A stretch of 64,000 bases of DNA from Rhizopus sp. PT2906. Lineage: Eukaryota; Mucoromycota; Mucoromycetes; Mucorales; Rhizopodaceae. The stretch lies in assembly GCA_025529335.1 (NCBI GenBank), contig JAMYHX010000007.1, forward strand, positions 234,128 to 298,127, in the 5' to 3' direction. Position 1 is the stretch's first letter. Each line of letters starts with the position of its first letter. The notes beneath the pieces were generated by a model. That model ran no database searches. It worked only from the letters and a program-made list of their open reading frames with translations, and was not told where the DNA came from. Of the stretch, positions 31,901-44,302 are shown in pieces. Made by a program: the position numbers and the translations under genes.

Positions 31901-34900
31901 TCGTATGGCAATGAGATCTTGGAAGCAATCAACAGTAAAACTTGGTTGGGTTCCATTGCTGCTGGCCGTCAGCATTGTACGTACTCGACAAAGGCGTTGA
32001 TCGAAGCGCATTGGAAAAGTCGAGGTGCACAACTTAATAATGGAGAAGTTATCTTGACTATTGAGCAGGAAAAGCTCGCGTTTAAAGTCAGTGCGATACT
32101 ACGAAGCAAAGGCAGTAAAGACAACCTAGCATTGAAAAGAACGGATTCCCTGAGTTCGGTAGATATCCTGAAAGAAGGTAAAAAAAAAGTGAAACCATGT
32201 GTAAATATGAAGTGGAAACTTACGTTCTTTACAGAAGACAATAACATCAAAGGTAGCAACACCTCTTTGTCTAAGCTCTTGGTGACAGTCAAAAACGGAC
32301 ATCTTGTAAACCTGATTGAATGCCTCATGAATGGAGTAACCCCATACCATGACACGCTTAAAGAGCAATGGCAAATGATCACTTTAACCGAAGGATTGCA
32401 ATATCAGATAGACAGTATTATCATGAACGAAACTGATTTCATGAATGTGTTCTTTACTGCTTACCGCAGCTACAGTTCGACCATGTCCTTATTGACCATG
32501 CTTCAAAAGAAATTCATGGACGCTAAATTGAACAGCAAATTGACAGCAAAACGAAAGAACCCTTCCCTGACATTACTCGAGACCTATTTCCCTTCAGACA
32601 AGGCAAAGCAAGACACGAATACGACACAACAACAAGATGATAAAGATAGTATTGAGGTCAAGTCATATGATTGGAAACAGGTTGCTTCTACACAGATGAA
32701 AATAATCGATCTGCTGCTTTACTGGATTGATGAACATCCCTATGACTTTATAGATGAACCACAATCTCTTCAACTTGTCAACATATTCTTAAGAAAAGCA
32801 CAGGGCAATCTTGACAGTTGGCGTGCGCCTTTGGAGCGCTACTTGCTTAATGAAAACGATGGCAACGTAAACGACAATGAGATCATGAAACGCAGAAATT
32901 TGATAAAGGCTCTGAACATCAGTAACGAAATTCGAGAAAAGATACACAAGTTAGAATATCGATTTATTCAAACTAGTCTAATACCTTGCTATGACATGAA
33001 ATCGATCGAATTTAATCCAGAATGCCTTCATAGCGCTGAAGAAGTGTATCACGAGCTGATGCAGGGATCACAATTTTATGTCAGCACGCTACAACTTGCT
33101 ACGAGCGACAGAACACCTTTATCTGTAAGCCCTTCGCCTGTTGATCCAGATGCTGCCAGTCTTGTTGACAGATACCCACCCGAGGTCTTGCTCGAACAAG
33201 TCGATAAGTGTGTGTGTCAGTTATTTGAAGCTGCCACGTTCCAAGATTGGGCTCAGACCTTTGATATTCTAGAAGTACAGTGTAACGATCTATACGCCTG
33301 GCTGCCTGCCCGAAAGCCTAGTCGTCTTTCCAAGTTATGGACATCTTTTGCAGTTGTGAGCGATGCACCCTCGTTCCATGTATCCAATTATCACATTCCA
33401 GCAGATGAAGTTGTCATTTCAGATATCTTTACAGCAATCCAAGGAGCGAAACGACCCGTCGCATCTCCCTCAGCATTCTCTGATGACGATTTTCTACTCG
33501 CCTTTCCAAGCTCGATACAGTATCTTTACTGCATGCATCTCATCATTCGTAGCTGGGCTATTCAAGAAATGACTTCGCTCAAGATTGACATCAAGACGAG
33601 AATATCGCGTATCAAAAAGTTCCTACATATTGTTCTTCTCAGCAAAATGTGCAGCGAAGAGATGTCGCTTTTCCCAGAGCTAAAGGGATCTGAATCAGCC
33701 ACCAAGAAGAGAGTGCCTGGGTTCGTCGAGAACGCTATTGCCAGTGCCCTCGTCAGCCCCGAGGTAAGGCTGTTTACGAAAGCTTGGAATGATATTGCTC
33801 TCCAATATGGCCACAGCAGTCTGGACTCACTCGAGAACCTGCTAAACAAGATGAAACAGTCCATGGACAGGAAAGAGTTTTCTACGCTTGCTTCATTCCC
33901 CAAGAGTCAGTCTGTCCTTGTTCCCAGTCTGGGCTGGATATTTGAACGAGTCATAGAGATATGCTTTTCAATGCCTGACGCGGTTGACAAAAAGGATATC
34001 ACCATCAATTTTGATAAAAGACGATATCTCTACCACTTCTTGCACTTGATTATTAACGTACAGATGGACATTAACGAGAAAAGATTGGAAAGTAAAGGAC
34101 TGAGCATGTCTTTTCTGATATCACCAAACACATCCAATACATCCTGGAGAGAGCTGAAGGAATATGCTGCACTTGAAAGTAGAAAGAACGCGTCTCAGAG
34201 CAGTTCATCCGGTAAAGGTCTACGCGGCCCTTCAAGCAAATCACACGCGTCAAAGACAGCCATCTTTAGCGTCCTGGTAGCAAAGCAAACAGAAAAACTA
34301 AAGAGAGATTTTAAGGAAAGAGATCGTATCGACAAAGGCTGGCTCACGTTCCAACACAAGCAGCAAAAGAAACAGCTAGAACAAGCCAGAGCAGTTGAAA
34401 GACACGAACGACCACAGAGCATGATGCCACGACTCAATTCGTTCTTCAAAGGACTTCGACCACCTTCTCTCGTGTCTTCGCCCATTCACCATATATTCCC
34501 TATCAGCAACAACCACGACCAGCTTGCTGCTACTAAGGCATCGACGGTCATCAATCTGATCCACTCCACGACATCTGTCGCCAGTACGTATATGAAGAGA
34601 GACTTTGTGTTTCGTATTGTCACAGAAGAAGGCGGACAGTACCTGTTCCAAGCGATGAACCGTGAAGACATGCATGATTGGATGCGACAGATAAACGATA
34701 CTGCACGAGAAGGAGCGGCCAAGCGTCAAAGCATATTAATAGCTGAATCGATGGATAATGAATCTGAAAGAAGACAAAGCGCTGTTTTGCTCACTGCCTC
34801 GAGAAGTCAGACCATATCTAATCGAAAGTCGGTATATGGTGTTCCTTTAGACATCCTCATGCGTGATGGCCAAGTGCCTATGATTGTAGAAAAATGTATA

Positions 34901-35561
34901 AAAGAGATCGAACGCCGTGGTCTTGAAGAAGTAGGCATCTACCGTGTAGCAGGAACCGGATCCATCGTGACTGCATTAAAGGCAGAATTTAATAAGGATG
35001 TCAACAAGGTCGATCTCAGTGATCCCAGATGGGCAGATATCAATGTTATCGCAGACGCCTTTAAACAATTTCTACGTGAATTACCAGAGCCTTTACTCAC
35101 ATATACATATTATGACGAATTTATTAATGCATCAGGTAAGAAGTGGAAAATACAGAGCATATGACACATACTAACTCTATCTATAGCATCTGAAGATCAC
35201 GATCAGAGGGTCTATTTGATTAAAGAAGTTTTGAAAAAGCTACCCTATTCCAACTATACTCTTCTCAAGAAGATTGTTGAACATTTTATTACGTAAGTCA
35301 TCCTTTTTTCTTATTGTTAAACAACCAACACTTTTTGATAGCGTAACTGATTTCGAAGGCATCAACCACATGTACGCAACCAATCTAGCCATCGTCTTTG
35401 GACCTACTCTTCTACAACCCGCACCAGGGCCTGCATCATTTGCTACAACCATGTCAAATCTAGGACATCATCAAAACATTGTTAAATATCTCATACTGAA
35501 CTATCATTATTTATTTGATGTTGAAAACGAGGCAGTAGAAACAAAGGACGAGCAAGCGTAA
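28924..35561 (+). CDS. BEM2: Bem2-like multidomain protein: PH, RasGEF-N/RasGEF-like, PH, RhoGAP
   Basis: Large regulator of Rho GTPases and cell polarity. Exons 28924-30502, 30648-35135, 35187-35292 and 35342-35561 give 2130 residues. An N-terminal Gln-rich disordered region comes first. A PH-like region follows from about residue 125 (EGYLFKKTDFRPF, RGWKLYKVVLRGHKLYLF). A RasGEF-N segment lies near 415-500 (VTALVQELLMTDNEEYVNTF) and a CDC25-like catalytic region near 550-700 (LITGLTPALFLRICPDKFAEQ). A second RasGEF-N-like block (IMNETDFMNVFFTAYRSY) lies near 1100. A split PH region follows near 1720-1880. The RhoGAP domain at about 1920-2120 carries the arginine finger in EEVGIYRVAG and ends LAIVFGPTLLQP. 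S. cerevisiae Bem2 has RasGEF-like, PH and RhoGAP regions in this order. Whether the RasGEF part is active cannot be judged. Confidence 0.9.
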
Positions 35562-35883
35562 GGATGAAATCCCCATGGTTTCTTTGTTGTTGTTTTTTGT
35601 GTATATCACTTTGTTTTTATTTACCCTTGACCCTTTATTTCTTTCTTTATTATAAAGCAATGGGGCCGGTTCTCATTGTTATTAATTTCAGGCATAATAA
35701 ATAAAAAGGCAATCTACATAGTATACTCCTTTAACTTGTTGATTATCTGAGTTTTATCTTTAAACATATAAATAGATAAACGATTTTCATTAAGAAAAAG
35801 CTTCAACCACATTTCTTTCTCCTTTTTTAATATTCCCTGATAGAAGGGAAAAAAAAGCCAGCATCATACAGAGATATATTAAC
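35562..35883. other. Spacer between Bem2-like and SWIRM genes
   Basis: AT-rich, with AATAAATAAAA near 35697 as a likely polyadenylation region. No ORF. Confidence 0.45.
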
Positions 35884-37033
35884 ATGACTCAATCAAACAT
35901 CCTTTCCCCACCCATGACCCCTAAACGCAAAGTAGAAGCTTGGTTTTGCAATCCAGTTGACAGGAAAGACTTTATACCCCCAGATTCTGTTCCTGACTCA
36001 CCCCCTTCGTCTACACTATCGGCATTCAATCTACAAACGTGTGAATTACAAAAAGATGGACAGAGCCGAGACGGCTTGGACGCATATATTGTGCAACCTC
36101 TTTTACGAGCTTCTTATGCCATCCACCCGCGGCAATCTCCACCATTATGCCGTCAAAAGCGCAAGCCCAAGTGCTCACTCCCTACAACAACTCAAGGATC
36201 ATTCACGATACCCATTGCGTACCTTTTGAAGCAACAAATGCCTCTCGCAACGCCATGTAATAAGGTTGTGTTTCAAGATCAGACACGTAAACGAAAGAAT
36301 AGAAACATGCCTTGTACTACAAAGAGAAAATTGCTACGCTTGGCGGCATCAGATATCAGCAGTAGTAAGAGCGTGGCAAAGTCAAGGAACCGTGAGCCCA
36401 AGGCTGTGTATCATGTCACATCATCATCTTTGACTGATGGGAACGTGTCCGGTGACTTGCCAAGTCGAGCCTGTGATCAAAACCTACTTCAAGAGAATGA
36501 CCAGGGCGATATGGAAAATGAAGATGTTCAGACAGGAGCTATTAATAGCAACAAAGCCAAGAGAGATGCAGCTTATTTCTTTGATCAGGTTGCCGCTGAC
36601 AGTGATATTGCTACTATTTTTAAAGGCAAGGAAGACTGGATTCCAAAAGTAGATGCGCTTGAGAACCGGGCTGGGATTCGCGTTGCCTGGAAAGGTAAGG
36701 ATTGTCTGCTAAAATGTAGATTATCTTGTAAAAAAAAAGGAAACACTAATGAATTGATATCTAGGTTCACCTCTAAAGATCCAATCAATGCCTTATTTTG
36801 AAAAACTTCATCCTGGTGAGGTACCCATTGCATCTGGCCTTCGATTGACACCTGAACAATATCTAAGATGCAAATATGCTTTAATATTAGCTGCACATAA
36901 GGCATCACAAAACAATTCATTGTTTAGAAGATCAGAAGCACAAAAGGCTTGCTGCATTGACGTAAACAAGGCGAGTGTTCTCTGGAAGGTGTTTGGTAAA
37001 CTAGGTTGGCTGGGTTCAAAGTGGCCAAACTAA
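35884..37033 (+). CDS. SWIRM-domain protein (Laf1/Fun19-like)
   Basis: Exons 35884-36694 and 36765-37033 give 359 residues. The N-terminal 250 residues are disordered, Ser/Lys/Arg-rich, with PPMTPKRK and several basic clusters. The C-terminal SWIRM domain spans about residues 290-357: LRLTPEQYLRCKYALILAAH, FRRSEAQKACCIDVNKASVL and WKVFGKLGWLG. SWIRM domains bind DNA or nucleosomes in chromatin complexes. A long N-terminal tail with a single C-terminal SWIRM is the layout of the fungal Fun19/Laf1 group, where Laf1 associates with a histone deacetylase complex. The specific complex here is inference. Confidence 0.82.
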
Positions 37034-38276
37034 ATCAGCTTTCTTTTTTTTTTTTTTTACTTGGCAACACTTTTAATATCTTTATAAATATGTGTGTGTA
37101 TGTTTTATATTTTGTATTTATAGGATTTTCTTTATTCTTTATGCTTATTTATTTCATGTTTTTCTGTTATTAAAAAATTGTATTGTTATGTCTCTCTCTC
37201 TCTTTCTTTGTTCTTTTCAATAAATCGAATCTGCTGTATTTTAATTCATTCCCTCGCCAAGACTAATGTCACACCTCTTCTTTATATATATACACTCTTT
37301 TTCTTTTGATAGTCTTGCTAAAGCTTATTGCCACTTGGGTTTGTTCCTGCCAATCATTCTATTTAAAGTCAGAACTATCGATGCTTTGATCAGGTCATGT
37401 AAAAAATTAATTAAAAATGCAATAGTTTTTTTATTGATTGTATTACTTTCTGTCATTATACAAGGAAAAAAAAGAATTTTTTCTTTTCAGCCAATTAGCC
37501 TTTTTCGTCAATAGGTCATCAATCTATCTGTAAAATGGCTAGAAGGCGGAAAAAAAGGGAGAGGGCGTCTGAATTTGATAACATCCTGAACAGATCTACT
37601 GAGAGAAAGACGATAAAGTATTTCATTGTCTGAGTATAAGAGATGTCATAATACGTGATCTGGATGTATATTCATGCAGAATGAAAAAATGTTTGATTTA
37701 TCATTAAATGTTGATATAAAAATCCGTTGGGGGTCAGCAAAAAAAAAATCATCCCCATTCAAACTTCAATAAAAATGTATTAATAAGAGCACACTGCCTA
37801 GACAATATCCTAATTAGTTTATTTTATACTTGTATTAAATTATAAAATCAACTACGTAAAGCAAAAACACACGGATTAATACAAAAAGATCATAAATGAT
37901 AAAGAAAGGAGGTTGATCTCAATGGATCCTCTTTTGAGAATCAAGATGACCCGTTTATGGACTCGTATGTCTTGTAGTATGGAGTATAAAGCGAATGTTA
38001 CAATGTCTATGGAATAATGAAAATGGGAAACTTGCCAGCTGAAGCATTCATCATGATAAAGAGCTCACATCTTTATTAATAGACATCAGTGCTCTAGTCT
38101 TTATTTCAACAGTATGTAAACTGCTGATCAGCCTAGGATACACAACATATCCTTCAGTAAAAGGACCCAATGTGAAACATGATATTTACTCACACTTCTT
38201 TTTTTTTTTTTTGAAACGAAACCATGTGTTTTGAATAAACTATGCGATGTCTATATCAGCATCAACAAGTCATTTT
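37034..38276. other. 1.2-kb intergenic region
   Basis: Convergent spacer between the SWIRM gene and the AIG1-like gene. AT-rich with poly-T runs and a CT repeat near 37191-37207. An ORF at 37266-37514 is composed of Phe/Ile/Leu-rich low-complexity sequence and is probably not coding. No RNA gene or repeat was recognised. Confidence 0.4.
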
Positions 38277-39123
38277 TTATTGTTTTAAGCGAGCACTCTT
38301 CACCAGAGGCTTTCTATGTAGTTTTGCGTGTATCGCTGCTCCTAGCTCATACATGCTCCAGCAGAGAACACCAGACATGACAAAGAAGCCAATACGCATC
38401 CACAGTGTAAAATCACCGAGGAAAGGGTATGGCCAATAGCCATTTTTCGAATGACAATATGAGGACCAGATGAAGTAGAACAAGGTGAATGAGTAAATAA
38501 CAAGAACATGAGCATTGGATCTGACAAAGTCTATGTCAAACATCAAAAAGTCAATCCACAAAAAGATAGCAGGAAACAAGTGAAGAGTAAAATCTAAGAG
38601 AAGGGGAATGCGTGGCAAATCCTCAGGCACGAGCAGATGAGGGTCTATTAGTAGCATGGACCAATACAAGACACTAATAAGGCCTTCCATCTGAATAAAA
38701 TGTTACGTAAGCAAGCAGTTTAAAGCATTTTTTGTCCTAAACTTACAGGTGTTGCAATGTTTGTCACAATTGCATATATTACTGTTAAAAAAAAAAAAAA
38801 AAAAAAAAAAGTTAGTATTGCAAAACATTATGCTTTTGTTCCAATGTTACCAAAAGAAAACGTGGGTACAAAATAACGAATGATCTTTAAACTGAAGGCT
38901 ATAGTGGCTATGACTAGTCCAAGAATTGTCAAGTACTATAATACGTTTTAATACGCACTTGTCTACAACCATACTATTTATGCTGTCAACTTACTTGATA
39001 TTGACCACCAAAGCCCAAAGAATAAGGGTTTTGTAAGGCTGTTGAATTTATATTTTTCAGTGCATATAGGTTGGAATATAAGCCAATGGCATTGATAAGT
39101 AGCCTTACTTCCTTTACTGACAT
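38277..39123 (-). CDS. AIG1/FAR-17a (ADTRP) family multi-pass membrane protein
   Basis: Four exons (39123-38995, 38935-38851, 38781-38747, 38690-38277) give 220 residues with about six hydrophobic segments. The family is known from human AIG1 and ADTRP, threonine hydrolases of fatty-acid esters of hydroxy fatty acids, with a Thr/His pair inside membrane helices. Candidates here are the Thr in QYLTILGLV and the His in DFTLHLFPAIFLWIDF. The family hallmark NGYWPYPFL is present near residue 170. Exon 3 is 35 nt. Intron 2 holds a run of 25 A. Localisation is probably ER or plasma membrane. Confidence 0.85.
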
Positions 39124-39959
39124 TTTATTACACTATTAAGGAAAAAGGTAAAGAGAGAAGAAAAGAAAAGAAAAAGAAGAGAGAATCACGACGAGGAGTT
39201 TTAAATTGTCTTCAGTTGTTTTTTTTTTTTGTAAATAAAGCGCTCATCTTTTTCTGATCATTCTACAGAGAGTATCTTTACTTCAATGCACTCCATTTAG
39301 AATGTATGTTGTTGATGAGCATTTAAAAATTATGCAAACTAGCATTATATGCAACTAATGCGGACCATTAACATGACACACGAGTGATGTTGTTGTGCAA
39401 ATAATCATAATAACTTCTTCTTTTCATGTGACTCTTGAAGTTCGATTAAAAAACTGTGAGTATTATGACATTGAACGTAATTATTTATGGTTAAAAAAAA
39501 GCGCCTTGAATGATTACATTGATTATTACTTCAATATATACATGCATCATCTATCGAAATTGCTCTCTTGAACCTAAAGACAACATTCAATAGATTCTAG
39601 AATAATGGCTTTTAGGTTATATTGTTTTAAAAGAATAGTTCAAAAAAGGATAAAAAAAAAGTACAGTGAGAACGGTCACTTTGAGAAAATTGAATGTCTA
39701 TAACCAAAAAATAAATGTCACTTTCCAAAAAATGAATGGCACTAAGCTAAAAAGTGATTGTCCCTTTATGGCAAGAGATTTTGTCCTTTTGAAACAAGTG
39801 AAATGTCGCAACAAGTTAAATCAAATTGACCTAAAAATAATATGTATTTTTTTGACTTCAAAACAATTAGAATGGAGTTTTATTATAGCATTTAATGATT
39901 TGTTGTTTAGAATGACTGGCAGAGCTGTATAGAATTTCAGCAGGTATGACTTTACATGC
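39124..39959. other. Upstream flank of the AIG1-like gene and left side of a mariner relic
   Basis: AT-rich. From about 39660 the sequence has repeated GTCACTTT and GGCACT boxes (TACAGTGAGAACGGTCACTT near 39662), a layout like the subterminal region of Tc1/mariner elements. An 88-codon ORF at 39666-39932 runs through these boxes and is probably spurious. Confidence 0.35.
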
Positions 39960-40560
39960 CTTCTCAGTAATTTTATCAGACATTTTCTTCTTCAGTCAAT
40001 AGTTTGTGGTGTTTTGGTTTTCCTTTTAGGATTGTCCAAAACTGTTTAATAAGGTTTAATTCAGGCAAATATGGAGGCAGATACATCATCTTATAACTAG
40101 CCACAACTTTCGATTTTTCTCATTATCTGCTTTGATATATGTACAGTACAGCTATCCATCACCAAATAACTCTCTTTTAGATCTTCATTAAAGATCCATG
40201 ATATCGTACCTCTTGATATCAATTCTAAATTATCTTGCGCGCTGTTCTCGCTATTATTGCCAATATACTCTGTAGCTGGCTCGTATATAATAAAATTAGT
40301 TTCTGCTTTTTGCTACTTTAAGGCCAAGATCAATGGCACCGAGAGAGCAGATTACGCTTAATATGTTTGCTCCTGAGGGGATTCAGTAGAGGAAACTTTC
40401 AAAATAGAAAAAAAGCTTTGATGTACCATTGAAATGGCCTCCTGCGTCCATGCTTGTATGCTTTCAGTATGATGTTGTATAGCTCGGCTAGCTCTTTGGC
40501 ATTCATGTATTTTCCAACTATTGCAACTCGGGAGGAGACTCTGACAATCTTTCAGCAACA
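39960..40560 (-). pseudogene. Second Tc1/mariner/IS630-type transposase relic
   Basis: Minus-strand fragments preserve two blocks of a DDE transposase: YLVMDSCTVHISKQIMRKIE, matching the second-Asp block (xxMDNxxxH), and MYLPPYLPELNLIKQFWTIL, matching the third acidic block. Stops and frameshifts lie between them, and the catalytic context is altered (NLIK for NPIE). The upstream piece SISMVHQSFFSILKVSSTES may be an earlier part. It is degenerate and differs from the 14.4-kb relic, so it is a separate insertion. Confidence 0.55.
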
Positions 40561-40888
40561 TTTAGAGATCTGCTCAATTAACTGCGCATGTGATATAGAC
40601 AAAATAATAATGAAAAAATACAAATGAATGTATGGATAAAGAAGACTTATTATTACAAATAATTAAATTAACATCGCGTTTAACGAGAATAAACACAAAA
40701 CTGGTTGTGATACCATTTTGTGATCCATGATCTTAGTGACTGTTTATAATTACATGAATATTTTTTTTTTTCAATCACAGTTCACTGAATAAGAAGTGAT
40801 TGACGAATCCTTCCAAAATAGGGGTTTTCTTTTATTATTAAAGCAGACCTACATCAGGTTCGACATTTACAAACGAAAAAAAAAAAAG

Positions 40889-41059
40889 ATGGCTCTACCC
40901 AACCTGTGGAAGATATACGCATCGTTTCGTACACCAGAAGAGGAAAGACAGTTTTCTCGGTCAGCTTTCTTTAAGTTTAGCGGATATATTCTTTCTTGTA
41001 TAGCCATGACTGTATTTGCGTCCAAATATTATAATAAATCAACCAAAGCACTTTTGTGA
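40889..41059 (+). CDS. Small single-pass membrane protein, possibly mitochondrial
   Basis: A 56-residue ORF beginning MALPNLWKIYASFRTPEEER, with one hydrophobic helix (FSGYILSCIAMTVFASKYY) and a short polar C-terminus. The size and layout resemble small mitochondrial outer- or inner-membrane subunits, but no family was recognised. A poly-A run directly precedes the ATG. An upstream in-frame extension exists to 40796 but is low-complexity. Confidence 0.5.
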   Translation: MALPNLWKIYASFRTPEEERQFSRSAFFKFSGYILSCIAMTVFASKYYNKSTKALL

Positions 41060-41617
41060 TGATAGCAAACACGTCTCTTTACTATTTATGCTGTGATAAG
41101 CACTGCTCATACATGCTATGAATTCTTTGTTGACTCAAAATAAGCTTTATTCTAAATACTCTATTTGGGCTTGTTGGTTCTATATTGATACAAGTTCCCC
41201 TGTCAATAGCATAAGACCACCAGGGCATCGTCTTTAGAATATGTACATGAGATATTTAAGAACATATTGGCGGATGTACTTGATTGTAGTCTCACATATC
41301 ATTAACCCTTCCATTATATGGGAATACTCCATATAAAGTAATTATGCTATATATAATTACATCTTTACACTTCTTGATCAAGTTATGACTTTACTATCAA
41401 CAATTGACCCGGTATTCAATTACTTGTAAGGGCGTTACTAATATTCCATTGCTTCAAGGTAGTATTTTTTTCTTGTTACAAAATGTAATCTCAGAAATAG
41501 TACACAATTTAGTTCCGATTATTTGGATACAATTATATAAATATCTTTCTTCATCTCTTCTTCTTCATACCATTCTTTTTCTCTCCTCTCTTTTTTTTTC
41601 TATAAGCAACTAATACT
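41060..41617. other. Intergenic region upstream of aldehyde dehydrogenase
   Basis: AT-rich promoter-like region ending in CTTCTTCATACC...CTCTCCTCTC pyrimidine sequence. The ORF at 41404-41613 is low-complexity and not supported. Confidence 0.4.
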
Positions 41618-43674
41618 ATGACATTCACTCCTATTGAAGATATTCCTGGCATTGTTGGCTCGCTTCGCAAACAGTTTGACACTGGTAAATATATTCATCT
41701 CTGTCCCTGTTGATCCCAATATTAAATGATGGTTACTCTTTTATTGTCAGGTCTGACAAAGGATATCAAATTTCGTAAGCAACAATTATCCAATTTAGCT
41801 CGATTCTGTCTCGAAAATACAAATGTTCTGCTTGATGCTGTCTATAAGGATTTGCGTAAACACAGAATTGAAGCTGATATTGGTGAAATCTCTCCTGTGG
41901 TCGATGAGTGTGAATACATGATCAAGCACCTTGATCAATGGGTGAAGCCTACTCACACTAGCAAGCGATCTTTATTTAGTGCATCAACAAAGACCTATAT
42001 CCGAAAGGATCCCAAGGGTGTTGCTCTTGTTATTGGTAAATAGGAGCATTGCTTCAACATTTGGCATCACTGACTGATCTATTCTCTTATAGGTGCATGG
42101 AATTATCCTGTAAGATTTCATGTAGAACAAGAAAAAAAACATCGGCGTGTAACCTATTTCTTTTTTTGTTATAGGTCAACTTGCTCTTGATGCCTGTTGT
42201 TGGTGCTATTGCAGCCGGTAATTGTGTTGTTATCAAGGTATGAAAGAAACAAGTGATACACAAGTAAGCTTAACTGTATTTTCCCTGTTAGCCATCTGAA
42301 GTCTCTGAGCACACTGCCAAAGCAATTGCTACTCTCTTGCCCAAGTATCTAGATGCTCGTGCTTACGCTGTTGTTTCTGGTGGAATCCCTGAGACAACTG
42401 CTCTTTTAGGTAATGATGACCCTTTAGTCTATATGTCGCCCATTGAATATGAGTTAATCTTTTTTTCAGAACAACGTTTTGATCACATCTTTTACACTGG
42501 TAATGGTCAAGTTGGCAAGATCATCATGATGGCTGCTGCTAAGCATTTGACATCTGTCACTCTCGAATTGGGTGGTAAATCGTAAAGTATCCAAAAAGAA
42601 ACAAGTTACAAAAGTAGGACAAGCATGTATTAAATGTCGTACATTTAGGCCTGTCTTTGTTACATCCAAAGCTGATTTGAAGGTTACTGCTCATCGATTA
42701 ATGTGGGGTAAATACTTCAATGTCGGTCAGGTACGTTAGTAATATCCCAGTCGTTGGCTCATTGTACTCACTATGGCATATAGACATGTGTTGCGCCTGA
42801 TTATGTCTTGGTCACGGAAGACTTGGTGGAAAAGTTTATCCAGGCTTGTCGTGATGTTCTTGATGAATTTTATGGTCAAAATATTCAAAAATCAAATTCT
42901 TATGGTCGTATTATCAATCATCGTCAATTTGATCGCTTAAAGGGAATGCTCGATAAGTGCGATCCCAAGACTATTGTAATTGGTGGACAGACGGATCGTG
43001 AAGATCTCTTTATTGCTCCTACTCTTGTCTGCCCAGTAAACCCAGATGATCCTAATCTTATGCAGCAAGAAATCTTTGGTAAGTTCATTGGTGGATTATT
43101 TTTATATCGTCTAACCTCTTTTTTTTTTTGTCCTTAGGTCCTATTCTTCCTATTGTACCTATTAAAGATGTTGACGAAGGTATCCAAATTGTGAATTCTA
43201 GAGATTATCCTCTTGCTCTTTATATCTTTACAAGTGATAAAAAGGAATACAACTATAGTAAGTATGCAACTATTTCTTGACGTCATTGAGCTAACGAAAT
43301 GAATATATATAGTCCTTGATAGAACCAACTCAGGTGGTGTCTTGGTCAATGATATTCTTATGCATCTTCAAGAACTTTCTTTACCTTTCGGAGGCATTGG
43401 TCCTTCTGGTTCTGGAAACTACCATGGTGAAAAGTCCTTCTTGACTTTTACTCATGAAAGGTCAACCATGGTAAAGGACTATGGTATGGAATCTGTCACT
43501 GCTATTAGATACCCTCCTTATAATGATGACAAGGTAACTATTCTCAATGCCTTTGTTTATTCTATGCCTCCCACTGTTGGTGGAAAGATCAAGTTTATCA
43601 GCAACTTTTGTGGTGCATTTTTGAATTATTTTTTCAAAAAGTCTCCTGTTTCTCAAAACGACAGTAAATTGTAA
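41618..43674 (+). CDS. HFD1: Fatty aldehyde dehydrogenase (ALDH3 family)
   Basis: NAD(P)-dependent oxidation of long-chain aldehydes to fatty acids. Ten exons (41618-41684, 41751-42035, 42093-42109, 42175-42237, 42292-42409, 42470-42581, 42649-42730, 42784-43078, 43138-43257, 43313-43674) sum to 506 residues. Catalytic elements: general base Glu in VTLELGGKSP, nucleophile Cys in GQTCVAPDYVL, nucleotide loop FYTGNGQVGKIIM, and the ALDH3 end LPFGGIGPSGSGNYHG. The C-terminus continues past the ALDH fold into a hydrophobic segment (FISNFCGAFLNYFF) that may anchor the protein in a membrane, as in Hfd1 and human ALDH3A2. Exon 3 is only 17 nt (GAWNYP junction). Confidence 0.95.
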
Positions 43675-43719
43675 AAGAATTTTTTTTCTTTCTTTCTTTC
43701 CTTTTTTTTATTATTTATT

Positions 43720-44302
43720 ATGTCTCCTACAAATACTTTATATTCAACAGATTCAACAGAAAAGAATAAAGAAAGAAGGGAATTAGCCGCTCATTTAGCA
43801 ACACATGATACTTGTCTTTGGACTGATGAAGATGTTACTTTGTTATTACTTGAGTTAGAAATTGAAATAGGAGAAGGCACAAATAGGTTTATATATGATG
43901 ACGAACGAATGTCCTATTGCAATTATCTCTCTCAAACTGCCTTTTCTCATCAAGCAAAGACACCTAAAGATATTCTCGATAAAATTGTCTGGTTATGGAC
44001 TACCTGGGAAGCTATCAGTAAAGCAACAGGTAAGTCCTGGTGGAAAGTTACTGAAGCGGAAAAATATAAACTTTCTCTTGTGAAGGATGACCAAGGTACA
44101 TATATTATTATTTCCTCGTTATATATTCCTCGCTTTATCCTCATTCCATAAATCCTATGCTGGTAAACCTGTAGACCAACAGCTGATCTCTATGTTTAAG
44201 TATTATAATGAATGTGATCGAATATTTGCTTATATTAAAGAAGATGAAGGCGAAGTGGATGATGAATTCTTGTTTGATGAAGGATCCAGCATTTATTACT
44301 AA
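43720..44302 (+). CDS. Myb/SANT-like domain protein
   Basis: Exons 43720-44095 and 44175-44302 give 167 residues. LWTDEDVTLLLLELEIEIGE near residues 33-52 followed by TPKDILDKIVWLWTTWEAIS resembles the Myb/SANT-like domain found in fungal and transposon-derived DNA-binding proteins, where a Trp-led helix is followed by a K-rich helix and a Trp-led third helix. The C-terminus is acidic (KEDEGEVDDEFLFDEGSS). The start lies 45 bp after the stop of the aldehyde dehydrogenase gene on the same strand. The acceptor CCTGTAG was chosen because it restores the frame. Confidence 0.55.

Noticed and set aside
39666..39932. 88-codon ORF near the second mariner relic
   Set aside because: It runs through repeated GTCACTTT boxes and AT-rich sequence, with no start context or domain.
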